64,000 bases of DNA from Bacillota bacterium (GCA_023444055.1 JAEZRV010000064.1:1-64000); one strand, 5' to 3'; shown: positions 46,666-55,849, numbered from the stretch's first letter. Numbers and translations are program-made. Notes: a model not told the origin generated them from the sequence alone.

Positions 46666-48828
46666 TTATGTCAGTTTAGATTTAAGTTCATTAAAGTATT
46701 CTTTGAATTTATCAACATCAGATTTATAGACTTCCATACATGCTAGCTCAAAATCTTCATAATCAGGATTATCCAATAAATCCAATCGTTTCGATACAAT
46801 ATCACCAAGAGCTGGATACTTAGGTTTAACCTGATCTAGAATTTCCCTAAAGTTAGCAGCTGATTTTTTAGCTTTAAGCAGTTCTTTTAACTGTTTAGGG
46901 AAATTTAGTTCGGGATTTGCTAATTGCCTTGAACATTCATTATTATATGTTCTCAAAAAAGTACCATATTCATTTGGTTGAAGACGTTTCCTTCGTTTTT
47001 TAAGATTTTCTAAAACATCAGGTATATCATCCCCTCTTGTACGCTTATGATCAGAGTAAGCATTCTTAGTTTCATCATCAGCTGCTGCGAGACGAGCAGG
47101 AGTTAGTAACCTTATGTTTTTAATAATGTTAGATTCCTGTTCCTCTTGAAGTAAGCTTTGTTTTTTGCTAACCTGTTCTAACACGCCTTCAGCATAGTCA
47201 AGTACCACTTCATCCTCTGCAATTGTCGTAATGGCTTGAGGTTTAACATTACCTGTAGGATTATCTTCCGTTTTTATAGCAGTCTTAGGGGCCTTTTTTC
47301 TATCAGTAATAGGCTCTGGTTGGCTAAGAGTAAATTCATGATTATTGTTAGTGGGAGCACCATCTTCATCAAGTTCCCCCCAGACTACTTTTAGCGAAGA
47401 TGCATATCGTAATTGATTGGGATCATCGGTAAATTTCTCTAACGCATTTTTAGATTCGGAGGAAGTAATGGGATTATGAGTAACATCAATTTTGAAGTGA
47501 ACCCATTTCCCATTTTTATTAACTATATCTTGTAAAGCATTTTCAAAATGATTAGACATATTAGAGTTTGTACTGGCTGAAATAGCTACTAGGTTCTCGG
47601 GCTTGTTACCTGGCCCACCTAATCCATCATTTAGTAAATGTCCTTGTTTCCAAGTTCCGGTAAAAGCCTTGTTGAAATTTTGTACTCTTTCTGATATGCC
47701 ATTTGATCCGGTTTTTGAGCCGAGTTTATGATCTGGACCCAATATGACAGCATCTACAGAAGTGCCTTCACCTGAAGTATCTAGTGGGCCCCAATTCACC
47801 TTTGTTTTAAGAGTTTTCACAGTGCCATTTACAGTTGCACCAAATCCTGTTTCTGGAGTAGCTTTAAGACCTGATAGATCATTTATATCAATTTCAGTTA
47901 TCTTTTTCAATGTTCTTTGAATCGCATTAGAATTAGTAAGTTGTTGTTTTTGAATGGAATAATTCATAGACACGGCTTGAAAACCTCTTTTTGCATTATT
48001 CTCTTTCAACCTTACCCCCATTACATCCGCCTCATGCTCCAACCCTATATCATCATTTACCTGCACACTCTTCAATTGCTTAGTAGACTGTACTCTTCCT
48101 TGAGCTTGCTGCACTGCATGCCAAGCTTCATGTGGCAAATGATTTTCCTGTCCTGAAGCCACATGAATATCCGTACCCTGAGTATAAGCCAACGCTCCTA
48201 CCTGTGATGGTTTATCTGAATTATAATGTACCCTAACATCATCCATTGACAATCCTGACAAGTTTTCAACTCCAGCTTTTAAGTTATCTGGTAATCCTGT
48301 TTTGTTTTCTTTCTTAATCTGAATAGGTTCTTGTTTTGCAACCTCATTGTGATTTATTGTCTCTGAACCTGCTGTTGACCGCTCTAGCTGAGTATTTTTC
48401 GCAAGTTCTTTTCGACGTCTCCCCTCTTCTAGTAATCCTTTCGCATGACGAAACCCCGCGCTGCTTTGATAGAGCAGGAATTCATCACGCGAAATAGAAT
48501 CCGGATCTGTGAGGAATAAATGCTCCATATAGCTCCATTTCGTTGTCCTTATTCCATGATTATTATTATTTATTTTTACATTCATTAATCTGCTAAAATC
48601 CGTTATCCAGCTTAAACTGCTATTGCCATTAGAACTAAAGGCTTTTCTCGATGATTCAGAGCTTTCTTCGTTATTGGATTTTCCGTAATTACTCATGTTG
48701 TTACCTGAGTTTCCAATACTTCCCAATCTATATGTATATCTAGGAAAGGCGTCATTGTATTTTTTATTCTCAGTTTCTTTATTCATTATTTGGACAGTCC
48801 GCTCTGGTTTATTTTCCACTTTTTCCAT
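46666..48828 (-). CDS. DUF4157 (eCIS-core) protein with candidate His-Me nuclease region
   Basis: A 720-residue protein. Residues 1-170 are polar and probably disordered. Residues about 178-272 are a DUF4157/eCIS-core domain: LSGLSMDDVRVHYNS, then HEAWHAVQQAQGRV with an HExxH at 233-237, then LEHEADVMG. Residues about 335-480 contain WKQGHLLNDGLGGPG and ENLVAISASTNSNMSNHFENA, a pattern that resembles DNA/RNA non-specific (His-Me finger) endonucleases. The last 200 residues are charged and helical. DUF4157 proteins are known as cargo or associates of extracellular contractile injection systems and as polymorphic toxins, but no such system is in this window. No signal peptide. Ribosome site AAGGGG. 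No immunity gene is recognised beside it. The nuclease call is inference. Confidence 0.75.
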   Translation of the reverse strand: MEKVENKPERTVQIMNKETENKKYNDAFPRYTYRLGSIGNSGNNMSNYGKSNNEESSESSRKAFSSNGNSSLSWITDFSRLMNVKINNNNHGIRTTKWSYMEHLFLTDPDSISRDEFLLYQSSAGFRHAKGLLEEGRRRKELAKNTQLERSTAGSETINHNEVAKQEPIQIKKENKTGLPDNLKAGVENLSGLSMDDVRVHYNSDKPSQVGALAYTQGTDIHVASGQENHLPHEAWHAVQQAQGRVQSTKQLKSVQVNDDIGLEHEADVMGVRLKENNAKRGFQAVSMNYSIQKQQLTNSNAIQRTLKKITEIDINDLSGLKATPETGFGATVNGTVKTLKTKVNWGPLDTSGEGTSVDAVILGPDHKLGSKTGSNGISERVQNFNKAFTGTWKQGHLLNDGLGGPGNKPENLVAISASTNSNMSNHFENALQDIVNKNGKWVHFKIDVTHNPITSSESKNALEKFTDDPNQLRYASSLKVVWGELDEDGAPTNNNHEFTLSQPEPITDRKKAPKTAIKTEDNPTGNVKPQAITTIAEDEVVLDYAEGVLEQVSKKQSLLQEEQESNIIKNIRLLTPARLAAADDETKNAYSDHKRTRGDDIPDVLENLKKRRKRLQPNEYGTFLRTYNNECSRQLANPELNFPKQLKELLKAKKSAANFREILDQVKPKYPALGDIVSKRLDLLDNPDYEDFELACMEVYKSDVDKFKEYFNELKSKLT

Positions 48829-48973
48829 TTTTTTACCCCTTAAAATTTGCTTTAATATATAAGGAACTTTTTGTGGGGTTTTAACAACAAAAATTAGAAA
48901 TCATTTTGCCATATGGTATAAAACTTATTTTAAAATTAAAAAAAATATATATTACAAAAGATATTGAAGTGTA

Positions 48974-49093
48974 ATGGAACGATACCAAAAGAGGATTGAA
49001 CTTGAAATAGGCAAAGAAATTGAGCGTTTAGAGAATATGAAATGGTCTGTCAGAGTAGCAACAAAAGGCGAATATGAGGCTGTATACGTATAA
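48974..49093 (+). CDS. Very small charged protein, 39 residues
   Basis: MERYQKRIELEIGKEIERLE, then a basic-aromatic tail ending EYEAVYV. The codon usage looks coding and the N-terminal half is a clear amphipathic helix. The ribosome site is weak. It is followed 16 bp later by another tiny ORF with a good ribosome site, as in compact phage or integrated-element operons. It may be a genuine microprotein or the remnant of a larger gene; I do not recognise a family. Confidence 0.4.
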   Translation: MERYQKRIELEIGKEIERLENMKWSVRVATKGEYEAVYV

Positions 49094-49109
49094 AAAACTG
49101 GAGGTAAGA

Positions 49110-49154
49110 ATGGCAAAGAGTAAGAAAAAACGAAGTGGTAGTAGCTATATTTAG
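49110..49154 (+). CDS. Very small basic peptide, 14 residues
   Basis: MAKSKKKRSGSSYI, preceded by GGAGG at 49100-49104 with a five-base spacer. The ribosome site is much better than chance, which is the main support. The peptide is strongly basic. It directly follows the 39-residue ORF and may be co-translated. Function unknown. Confidence 0.35.
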   Translation: MAKSKKKRSGSSYI

Positions 49155-49226
49155 GAAATAAATTGAGTCGGCATGGAATAATATGGTATTATCTTTGCAA
49201 ATAATAGTTTTAGCAGAGGTATATAA

Positions 49227-50027
49227 ATGAAACGAACTATTTTATACATATTATTAATCATGTTAATTTCATTTACAGGCTGTAAAAGCGAAAATGAAGC
49301 CATTCCAAAGCATGGAGCATCTATGTATGATGACTCGTCAGTTGCTTTAAGCAGAGGAACTAAAACTTTAGATATAACTATAGATTCAGGAAATATCCAG
49401 ATTTATTGCTGGGATAAAAAGAATATTAAACTAGAAACAAAACATAATATCAGAGATAACAAAACAGATGAAGATTTAGAAGAGCTTCTCAAAAACTATT
49501 CTATAATGTCTAAAGAGGAGGATAGTACATTGTTTTTTACAGTTGATTATAATGGAACAATAAAGAAGCCTCAGGACATTTACACTGATATAAAGTTAAC
49601 AATTCCAAAACAAATCAAAAATTTAAAAATATCGCAGCAGTATGGCAACATTATAATAAGAGATAAGTTTGAAGGAAATATTGAAGCAGAATTAGATTCT
49701 GTAAACTCGGATATAAAGTCATTAAAAGGACAATTATTATATGAATGTGATAATGGAAATTTAAGGCTGAATTCGGCAAAGCTGTTAAGCCATTCTTATG
49801 CAAATATAAATTCTGGTAACATATATGTAAAGGCTAAGTGCCAGGAAAAATCAAATTATTCTTTTAAAACAAAAAAGGGGAATATAGATTTATATTTTCC
49901 AGTTGACTCAAACATAAAACTTAATAGCACTGGAACAGTTAATAATAACCAATTTGATGGAACTGATGGGGACATAGAAGTAGAGACATTTACTAAGATG
50001 GGGAAGATATCAGTGAATGGGTATTGA
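49227..50027 (+). CDS. DUF4097-type lipoprotein
   Basis: A 266-residue exported lipoprotein: signal peptide with lipobox FTGC (residues about 16-19). The mature part is a beta-rich, right-handed-helix-like domain with the repeated pattern LDITIDSGNIQIYCW, LKISQQYGNIIIRDKF, YECDNGNLRLNS, YANINSGNIYVKA and FKTKKGNIDLYFP, typical of DUF4097 adhesin-like proteins. It probably sits on the outer face of the membrane. Ribosome site AGAGG. It has its own region before the tad promoter, so it is likely not part of that operon. Molecular role unknown. Confidence 0.8.
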   Translation: MKRTILYILLIMLISFTGCKSENEAIPKHGASMYDDSSVALSRGTKTLDITIDSGNIQIYCWDKKNIKLETKHNIRDNKTDEDLEELLKNYSIMSKEEDSTLFFTVDYNGTIKKPQDIYTDIKLTIPKQIKNLKISQQYGNIIIRDKFEGNIEAELDSVNSDIKSLKGQLLYECDNGNLRLNSAKLLSHSYANINSGNIYVKAKCQEKSNYSFKTKKGNIDLYFPVDSNIKLNSTGTVNNNQFDGTDGDIEVETFTKMGKISVNGY

Positions 50028-50302
50028 AAAAAGTTTTGCATATTTTTTTTAATATATCTTCAGTATATAGTTTGTATAAATATGCTATACACTACATTTT
50101 GTGTATGAATTAGCTAAATGTAGCCTAAAAAATACAAAAAATTAATAATTATTCAAAAAATGTGTTGACAAAATATGAAAAATTGTACTACAATGTAAAT
50201 AGATAGTTTGCTAAATCTTTCTCTTTAAAATTTTAGTAAGTTAATTAAGTGATTTTTTTACTTGGTTTATATACAAAAGAAGAAGGGGAAAGGAGAAAAG
50301 CA
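50028..50302 (+). other. Upstream region of the tad operon
   Basis: 275 bp without a gene, strongly AT-rich. It holds the promoter at 50165-50194 and a leader of about 100 bases ending in AAGGAG before tadZ. Confidence 0.6.
50165..50194 (+). promoter_or_regulatory. Vegetative promoter of the tad operon
   Basis: TTGACA at 50165-50170, an exact -35 consensus, and TACAAT at 50189-50194, five of six -10 positions, with an 18-base spacer. The tadZ start is about 105 bases further on. Confidence 0.7.
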
Positions 50303-51397
50303 ATGGCTCTTATTAAATTAGCAATTCTTGATGATGATGATGAGTATTCATTTAATTTATGTAATTATCTAACTCACAATTATTCTGAGACGTTACTCGT
50401 AAATTATTTTAATAATTCTTACAAAATTGAAGAATGGATTAAAAAGATTGATCCAGATATAATTTTAGTTTGTGAGAAGTATTATAATCAAATCTGTAAT
50501 CAATTCAAAACTAACCTGATTATATTAACTACAGGAGCAAATAGTACCTATCTAGGAGATGTATCCTTAATCTATAAATATCAGGATGCAAATCAAATTG
50601 CGGGACAAATCATTAATTTCTTTACAAAATCTTGTGACATTGTCAAACTTAAAAATGAGAAAACAGCAAAGGTTGTAGCAGTTTATTCAGCAAGTGGAAA
50701 TACAGGAAAAACTTCTGTAGCAATGGGTATCAGCACTATATGCTCATATTCGGGAATATCTGTGTTCTATTTAAACTTTGAACAGTTCCCGTCAACAGGT
50801 GTTTTTCTTTCAAGCGATGTAGAGTATTCTATTGCTGATATTATTTATTATGCAAAAGAGAAGGATAAAAATCTAATATCAAAGATTTCAACAATGAGTT
50901 GTAAGGACATTACTTCAAATATACACTTTTTTAAAGAAGCGAATAATGCATTTGAAGTAAATGAATTACTTCCTCAAGATATTGAATTAATTCTTGATAC
51001 TATGAAATCGAGTGGACTATATGATCTTATTGTATTAGATATGGATTCACAGCTAAACGAAAATAATATTTCTATCTTTGAAATAGCTGATGAAATACTG
51101 TATGTTTTTACTAATGAGGAAATATGTTTACATAAAACTAAGTTGTTCAAGGATAGTATAAATAAACTATCAAACAGCTCACCCCACAATACTTTTTTAG
51201 CACATAAATTCCTATATGTTGCCAATAAAGTATCAAAACAGACCCTCCATTCTCAAAATTCCTATCTGAAAGAAAAAATTCTATCTGCAATTCCTTTAGA
51301 TTTAAATTTCAATTCTTTAAAAAATCTTTTCAATGCAAATGGAGGGTCTGAATTAATTAAAAATGCTTTAAATGATATTGCTAGAAGATATATTTAA
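50303..51397 (+). CDS. tadZ: TadZ/CpaE-like pilus assembly ATPase
   Basis: A 364-residue protein. The N-terminal 120 residues resemble an atypical receiver domain (LAILDDDDEYSFNLCNYL). The rest is a ParA/MinD-like ATPase with a deviant Walker A, YSASGNTGKTS, near residue 130, and a VLDMDSQLNENN segment. TadZ proteins place the Tad secretion machine at a cell site. ATG 50303 follows AAGGAG; the open frame extends upstream to a GTG at 50249 without ribosome site. First gene of the tad operon. Confidence 0.88.
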   Translation: MALIKLAILDDDDEYSFNLCNYLTHNYSETLLVNYFNNSYKIEEWIKKIDPDIILVCEKYYNQICNQFKTNLIILTTGANSTYLGDVSLIYKYQDANQIAGQIINFFTKSCDIVKLKNEKTAKVVAVYSASGNTGKTSVAMGISTICSYSGISVFYLNFEQFPSTGVFLSSDVEYSIADIIYYAKEKDKNLISKISTMSCKDITSNIHFFKEANNAFEVNELLPQDIELILDTMKSSGLYDLIVLDMDSQLNENNISIFEIADEILYVFTNEEICLHKTKLFKDSINKLSNSSPHNTFLAHKFLYVANKVSKQTLHSQNSYLKEKILSAIPLDLNFNSLKNLFNANGGSELIKNALNDIARRYI

Positions 51398-51729
51398 ACA
51401 GTATGTCGCTTTTCAGGAAGAAGAGCTTCCTTGCAGATATAGCGGTTGTTTATCTCAATAGATAATTTTTCAATTGTTGATTAAACAATAAGTTATGTAG
51501 CTGAGAACGGTACAATCGCTATATTTGTTGTTAATTGCAAAAGTTAGATTCAATATATTTTTCCAAGTCGGTAAAGAAGGTGATAATCGAAAAATTTTAA
51601 AATTATAATGAATTATTAGTTAAACCCAAGTTAAGTAAATAAAAAAGATAAAGAGAAAATAAGCAAATAAACTTAATAAAAAAATAAATTAAAAAATTAT
51701 TAAATTAAAAATTTAATTAGGAGAGAAAA
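51398..51729 (+). other. 332-bp gap between tadZ and tadA with nested RNA-like structure
   Basis: No gene. The first half holds a hairpin at 51415-51431 and a nested stem series at 51437-51524 (next entry). The second half is almost pure A and T up to the AGGAGAG of tadA. Confidence 0.6.
51437..51524 (+). ncRNA. Candidate structured RNA inside the tad operon
   Basis: Four nested helices can be drawn by hand: 51437-51448 with 51513-51524 (12 bp, one G-U), 51453-51457 with 51502-51506 (TCTCA/TGAGA), 51462-51465 with 51493-51496, and 51473-51478 with 51484-51489 (ATTGTT/AACAAT). A separate hairpin AGGAAG-N5-CTTCCT precedes it at 51415-51431. It does not match any riboswitch I know. It could set expression between tadZ and the rest of the operon. 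No folding energy was computed. Confidence 0.4.
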
Positions 51730-53145
51730 TTGAAGCAAGATCTTATTAATGAAATAAAAAGTTCTATTAGTCAGCAAATTGACTTAAAAAGAGATGTCTC
51801 AGATGAAGAAATAAGTGAAATGATAGCCAAAACAGTATTTGAAAAATCAAAACAACTTGTATTGAAAGCAAATGAGAAGAAGGAGGTAATAGAGGCTGTA
51901 TTTAATGCTTTTCGAAGGCTTGATATATTACAACCAATTTTAGAGGATACAGACATAACAGAAATAATGATAAATGGGCCTAATAATATTTTTATTGAGA
52001 AAAATGGTAGAAACACAAAACTTGATTTGAAGTTTGAATCTTCTCAAAAATTAGAAGATATCATACAAGTAATGGTCACAACTGTAAATAGAATTGTCAA
52101 TGAGTCTACACCTATTGTTGATGCTAGGTTAAAGGATGGTTCGAGAATTAATGTGGTATTGCCTCCTATTGCCTTAAATGGTCCGATCGTTACAATTAGA
52201 AAATTTCCAGAAAAGCCGATTGATATTAATAAGCTTGTAGATATTGGCTCATTGACACCGGAAGCTGCAGAATTTTTAAAAATGCTTGTTATAGCAAAGT
52301 ACAATATATTTATAGCAGGAGGTACTGGGTCTGGAAAGACGACATTTTTAAATGTGTTATCAAATTTTATTCCAGAGGATGAGAGAATTATTACAATTGA
52401 GGACTCAGCAGAGCTTCAAATATTAAACATTCCAAACTTGGTAAGGCTTGAAACTAGAAATAAAAACCTGGAGGATAAGGGAGAGATTACGATCAGAGAT
52501 TTGATAAAAACCGCTCTTCGTATGAAGCCGGATAGAATAATCGTTGGGGAAGTAAGAGGCGCAGAAGCAATTGATATGCTCCAGGCAATGAATACCGGAC
52601 ATGATGGCTCCCTATCAACAGGCCATGCTAATTCCTCAGAAGATATGCTTTCAAGGATAGAAACAATGGTACTGAGTTCGTCGACGTTACCTATTGAAGC
52701 GGTTAGAAAACAAATAGCATCTGCTATTGACATAGTTATTTTTCTTTCAAGACTTAGGGATAAATCCAGAAGAACAATGGAAATATCAGAAGTAGCAGGT
52801 ATAGAAAACAATCAAATAAAACTAAATCCACTATTTGTTTTTGAGGAAGCCTTTCAACCTAATTTAGACCTGTCTGATTCAAATCTGCTTAGACCAATTC
52901 AGACTAATACAAATACTTCAAACATGTATGATTCAAATCCACTTAAATCAATTAAGTCTAATTCAAATACGTCTAAATCAAATTCATCAGATTTGTCTGA
53001 TTTAAAGCCGTTAAATTCAATTTTGTTTAATTCGAATCCGACTGATTTAATTTCGCGTAATCCAGTAGTTGGTTCTCTAAAAAGAACTAACAATCAATTA
53101 TTCAACAAATCTAAATTATTAAACTCTGGAATTTTTACTGGATGA
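51730..53145 (+). CDS. tadA: Tad secretion ATPase TadA/CpaF with low-complexity tail
   Basis: Type II/IV secretion ATPase that powers Flp pilus assembly, 471 residues. It has the family N-terminal domain (DTDITEIMINGPNNIFIE), Walker A GGTGSGKTT near residue 197, Asp and His boxes, Walker B MKPDRIIVGEVRGAEAIDML and STGHANSSEDMLSRIE. TTG start at 51730 after AGGAGAG. The last 90 or so residues beyond the normal domain are an unusual Ser/Asn-rich tail built from three diverged repeats of about 18-23 residues containing DSN-L-P or SDLKPL and I-x-x-N-x-N. No function of the tail is known to me. Confidence 0.95.
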   Translation: MKQDLINEIKSSISQQIDLKRDVSDEEISEMIAKTVFEKSKQLVLKANEKKEVIEAVFNAFRRLDILQPILEDTDITEIMINGPNNIFIEKNGRNTKLDLKFESSQKLEDIIQVMVTTVNRIVNESTPIVDARLKDGSRINVVLPPIALNGPIVTIRKFPEKPIDINKLVDIGSLTPEAAEFLKMLVIAKYNIFIAGGTGSGKTTFLNVLSNFIPEDERIITIEDSAELQILNIPNLVRLETRNKNLEDKGEITIRDLIKTALRMKPDRIIVGEVRGAEAIDMLQAMNTGHDGSLSTGHANSSEDMLSRIETMVLSSSTLPIEAVRKQIASAIDIVIFLSRLRDKSRRTMEISEVAGIENNQIKLNPLFVFEEAFQPNLDLSDSNLLRPIQTNTNTSNMYDSNPLKSIKSNSNTSKSNSSDLSDLKPLNSILFNSNPTDLISRNPVVGSLKRTNNQLFNKSKLLNSGIFTG

Positions 53146-53241
53146 GGGAGATATAATACTATATCGTATTAAAACGTAAAAAATAAATATTAAATACAAA
53201 TAAATGCAGTACCATGATGACTTTAGCTAGGAGGAATGCCT

Positions 53242-53985
53242 TTGATTGATTATGACTCGTGTTATATGAGCATTAAAATGAAAATTATTTATTCTTTAAT
53301 TGCAGCATTATTCATTTTTGCAGTAGCATATTTATTTTATAGAAATGTTTTGTTTTCTGTAATTTTATGCCCTTTTGGAATTCTATATCTTAAATTTAAG
53401 CAAAAGCAAATAATATCTAAAAGGAGAAATGAACTAAACCTACAGTTCAAAGATCTACTGATATCATTATCCTCATCTCTTAGTGCTGGTAGGGCTTTAG
53501 AAAATGCTTTTGAAAGTGCATTAGAAGATTTATTTGTACTTTATCCCAGTGATGACGTATTTATTATCAAAGAAACACATATTATAATTCACAAACTATC
53601 CTATAATATTACAGTTGAAGAGGCTATAAGTGATTTTGCAAAACGCTCTAATATTGATGACATTATGAATTTTTCTGATGTAATAACAATATGTAAAAGG
53701 ACAGGTGGAAACCTAATAGATGCAATAAAAAATTCAGCTGCAATAATTAGTGATAAAATTGAGATGAAGCAGGAGATTGAGACTTTATTGTCATCTAGAA
53801 AGTTTGAACAGAAGGTATTAAACATCATGCCACTCGGAATGACTTTTATTCTATCAATAACAGCATCAGACTATATAGAGCCGGTTTTTGCTACATATCA
53901 GGGAAAAGTGGCTATGACAGTTTGTTTATTATTGCTTATAGCTGCATACTTCATTTCAAACAAAATTATGAGCATAAAAATGTGA
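53242..53985 (+). CDS. tadB: Tad pilus platform protein TadB
   Basis: A 247-residue inner-membrane platform protein with a type II secretion F domain. Two N-terminal membrane helices (IIYSLIAALFIFAVAYLF and ILCPFGILYL), the cytoplasmic T2SSF part (LQFKDLLISLSSSLSAGRALENAFESA and ITICKRTGGNLIDAI), and C-terminal helices. TTG 53242 lies seven bases after AGGAGG; the ATG at 53236 is only one base after it and so is less likely. It is followed by TadC after six bases. Confidence 0.9.
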   Translation: MIDYDSCYMSIKMKIIYSLIAALFIFAVAYLFYRNVLFSVILCPFGILYLKFKQKQIISKRRNELNLQFKDLLISLSSSLSAGRALENAFESALEDLFVLYPSDDVFIIKETHIIIHKLSYNITVEEAISDFAKRSNIDDIMNFSDVITICKRTGGNLIDAIKNSAAIISDKIEMKQEIETLLSSRKFEQKVLNIMPLGMTFILSITASDYIEPVFATYQGKVAMTVCLLLLIAAYFISNKIMSIKM

Positions 53986-53991
53986 GGAAAT

Positions 53992-54873
53992 ATGTTAATT
54001 GTTAATTTGATTGCTTTATTTTTAATTATATCTTTGCTAGCTAGTTTTTGGGGAATCATTATTAAGTATGGCTTTACCTATTCTGAACATGTTGAGGTAT
54101 TGGATAAAAAAGATTTCAAACTAAAAAAGTTTTTGTCGTTTGGACTATATGTATTAGATAAGTATGGCTATTCTTATGATTCAAATTATGATAGAAGGAT
54201 TCTTAATACCATTAGTGAAGTGTATGGTCAGGAATATTCTGCATTCTATATTAGGATTTTTCATGCAAATAAAATTGTATTAGTTATGCTTGGGATAATC
54301 TGTGAGCTTTTAGCAGGTTTATTGTCACAGTTTCAGGACGTAACATTGGTATATGTATTTCTTTTATTTGGAGTATTTGTAATATCAGATGATTTAAGAC
54401 TTAATAATAGAGTGAAAAAAAGAAGATTAGAGATACTGTTGGAATTTCCAAATTTCATAAATAAACTTACGCTACTAATTAATGCGGGCATGACAATGTC
54501 TAAAGCATGGGAGAAAATATCTATGGATTGCAACAAAAATGGAGATTTCTATGCAGAGGTGGATAAAACAATTCTTGAAATTAAATCTGGTAAAAGTGAA
54601 GCAGAAGCGTTCAGCCAATTTGCTAAAAGGGTAAAGACCCCTGAAATATCAAGACTTATGTCAACTATTGTTCAAAATACTAAAAGGGGTGGAAACGACC
54701 TTGTTTTATCATTAAGAATTCTGTCAAATGAATGCTGGGAAATGCGCAAAAATACAATTAAAAGGCTTGGAGAGGAAGCGTCAACAAAGCTGCTATTTCC
54801 AATGATGATTATGTTTTTTGCTGTTGTTATAATAGTTATAACCCCTGCAATCATATCAATGCAGGGGATTTGA
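53992..54873 (+). CDS. tadC: Tad pilus platform protein TadC
   Basis: A 293-residue second platform protein of the GspF/TadC type: N-terminal helix, helix pair around residues 95-130, the T2SSF signature LLEFPNFINKLTLLINAGMTMSKAWEK and SRLMSTIVQNTKRGGNDL, then a C-terminal helix. TadB and TadC form the membrane base on which the ATPase acts. It starts six bases after tadB. Confidence 0.92.
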   Translation: MLIVNLIALFLIISLLASFWGIIIKYGFTYSEHVEVLDKKDFKLKKFLSFGLYVLDKYGYSYDSNYDRRILNTISEVYGQEYSAFYIRIFHANKIVLVMLGIICELLAGLLSQFQDVTLVYVFLLFGVFVISDDLRLNNRVKKRRLEILLEFPNFINKLTLLINAGMTMSKAWEKISMDCNKNGDFYAEVDKTILEIKSGKSEAEAFSQFAKRVKTPEISRLMSTIVQNTKRGGNDLVLSLRILSNECWEMRKNTIKRLGEEASTKLLFPMMIMFFAVVIIVITPAIISMQGI

Positions 54874-54946
54874 GATAACATGACAAAATTGGATGTTTTC
54901 TAAAATAAAAATCTAATAAATAAAAGTTATAAGGAGGAAGTAATAT

Positions 54947-55159
54947 ATGTTTTGTACACTTAAAAGGTTTATAACTGAGGAGGATGGAATGGGAACAGTT
55001 GAGGTGATTATTATTATAGCTGTTCTTGTTGGAGTTGCTTTGCTATTTAGAAACCAGTTAATAAAATTTGTAAATAGTATAATCGAAAATCTTTTTCCAG
55101 ATGGAAGCCAACTTGAAAATAACACTGGAACACAAGTAAAGTTAAAGGAAACAAACTAA
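54947..55159 (+). CDS. flp: Flp-type pilin (Flp1-like)
   Basis: A 70-residue prepilin, the probable main pilus subunit. A short charged leader ends in EEDG, then MGTVEVIIIIAVLVGVALLF, the type IVb hydrophobic segment with Glu at position 5 of the mature protein; cleavage is expected between Gly and Met. The C-terminal tail of about 30 residues is hydrophilic. Excellent ribosome site AAGGAGGA. The only Flp-type pilin in the locus. Confidence 0.92.
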   Translation: MFCTLKRFITEEDGMGTVEVIIIIAVLVGVALLFRNQLIKFVNSIIENLFPDGSQLENNTGTQVKLKETN

Positions 55160-55162
55160 ACA

Positions 55163-55849
55163 ATGACATTGATATCAACTATAAAAGCATTGTATATCAA
55201 TAAAAAGGGCAGCTTTACAGTAGAAGCTTCAATTGTTTTTTCGGTTGTATTTCTACTTCTTGCTGCTATTGTATATATTTTTATAATCATGTATCAATAT
55301 GCGTTCCTACAAAGTGCTGCAGATCAAGCTGCAAATGTTGGAGTAGGCTATTACTGTAATCAATATAGTAATTCTAATCCTTATGATGCAGAATATAATG
55401 TTAATGCTAATGTTGGGGAATCTAATGCTAATGGTACTGATCCTAATCTAAAGTCAAATTACAATCTATATTGGAGGATGTTTGATAAAGAAGCATCATA
55501 TAAAAAAGCTCGCCTGAATAACTATATATCTAAAAGGCTTGAGAAGACAATTATTGATTCAAACACATATTTGGATAATTCTACATCCTACAAATTCTTA
55601 TTGAAGCAAATTAATATCAATATTGAGGCTCAATATCCACTTCCAATAGGGAATTTGTTTGAAATATTTGGTCTCCCTTCAACAATAAACATAAAGGCTG
55701 AGTCTAATTCTCCTCTTTCCGATAATGCTGAGTTTGTTAGAAACCTAGATACTGTATCTGATATTAAAAAGTGTATTTCAAACAGTGATAATAAATGGAT
55801 TGGTAAGGAATCAAAGGTAAATGATGTCTTGGCTAAGTTGCTCAAATAA
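55163..55849 (+). CDS. tadE: TadE-like pseudopilin
   Basis: A 228-residue TadE-family protein. The N-terminal KKGSFTVEASIVFSVVFLLLA is the typical processed pseudopilin segment; the remaining 180 residues would be extracellular. It starts three bases after the pilin stop. TadE proteins are minor pseudopilins needed for pilus assembly. Confidence 0.88.
   Translation: MTLISTIKALYINKKGSFTVEASIVFSVVFLLLAAIVYIFIIMYQYAFLQSAADQAANVGVGYYCNQYSNSNPYDAEYNVNANVGESNANGTDPNLKSNYNLYWRMFDKEASYKKARLNNYISKRLEKTIIDSNTYLDNSTSYKFLLKQININIEAQYPLPIGNLFEIFGLPSTINIKAESNSPLSDNAEFVRNLDTVSDIKKCISNSDNKWIGKESKVNDVLAKLLK

Larger units (their letters stand above)
48829..49226 (+). other. Region between DUF4157 gene and lipoprotein gene
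   Basis: 398 bp, divergent. It contains the upstream region of the DUF4157 gene (very AT-rich, 48829-48970) and two very short plus-strand ORFs at 48974-49093 and 49110-49154. Nothing else is recognised. Confidence 0.5.
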
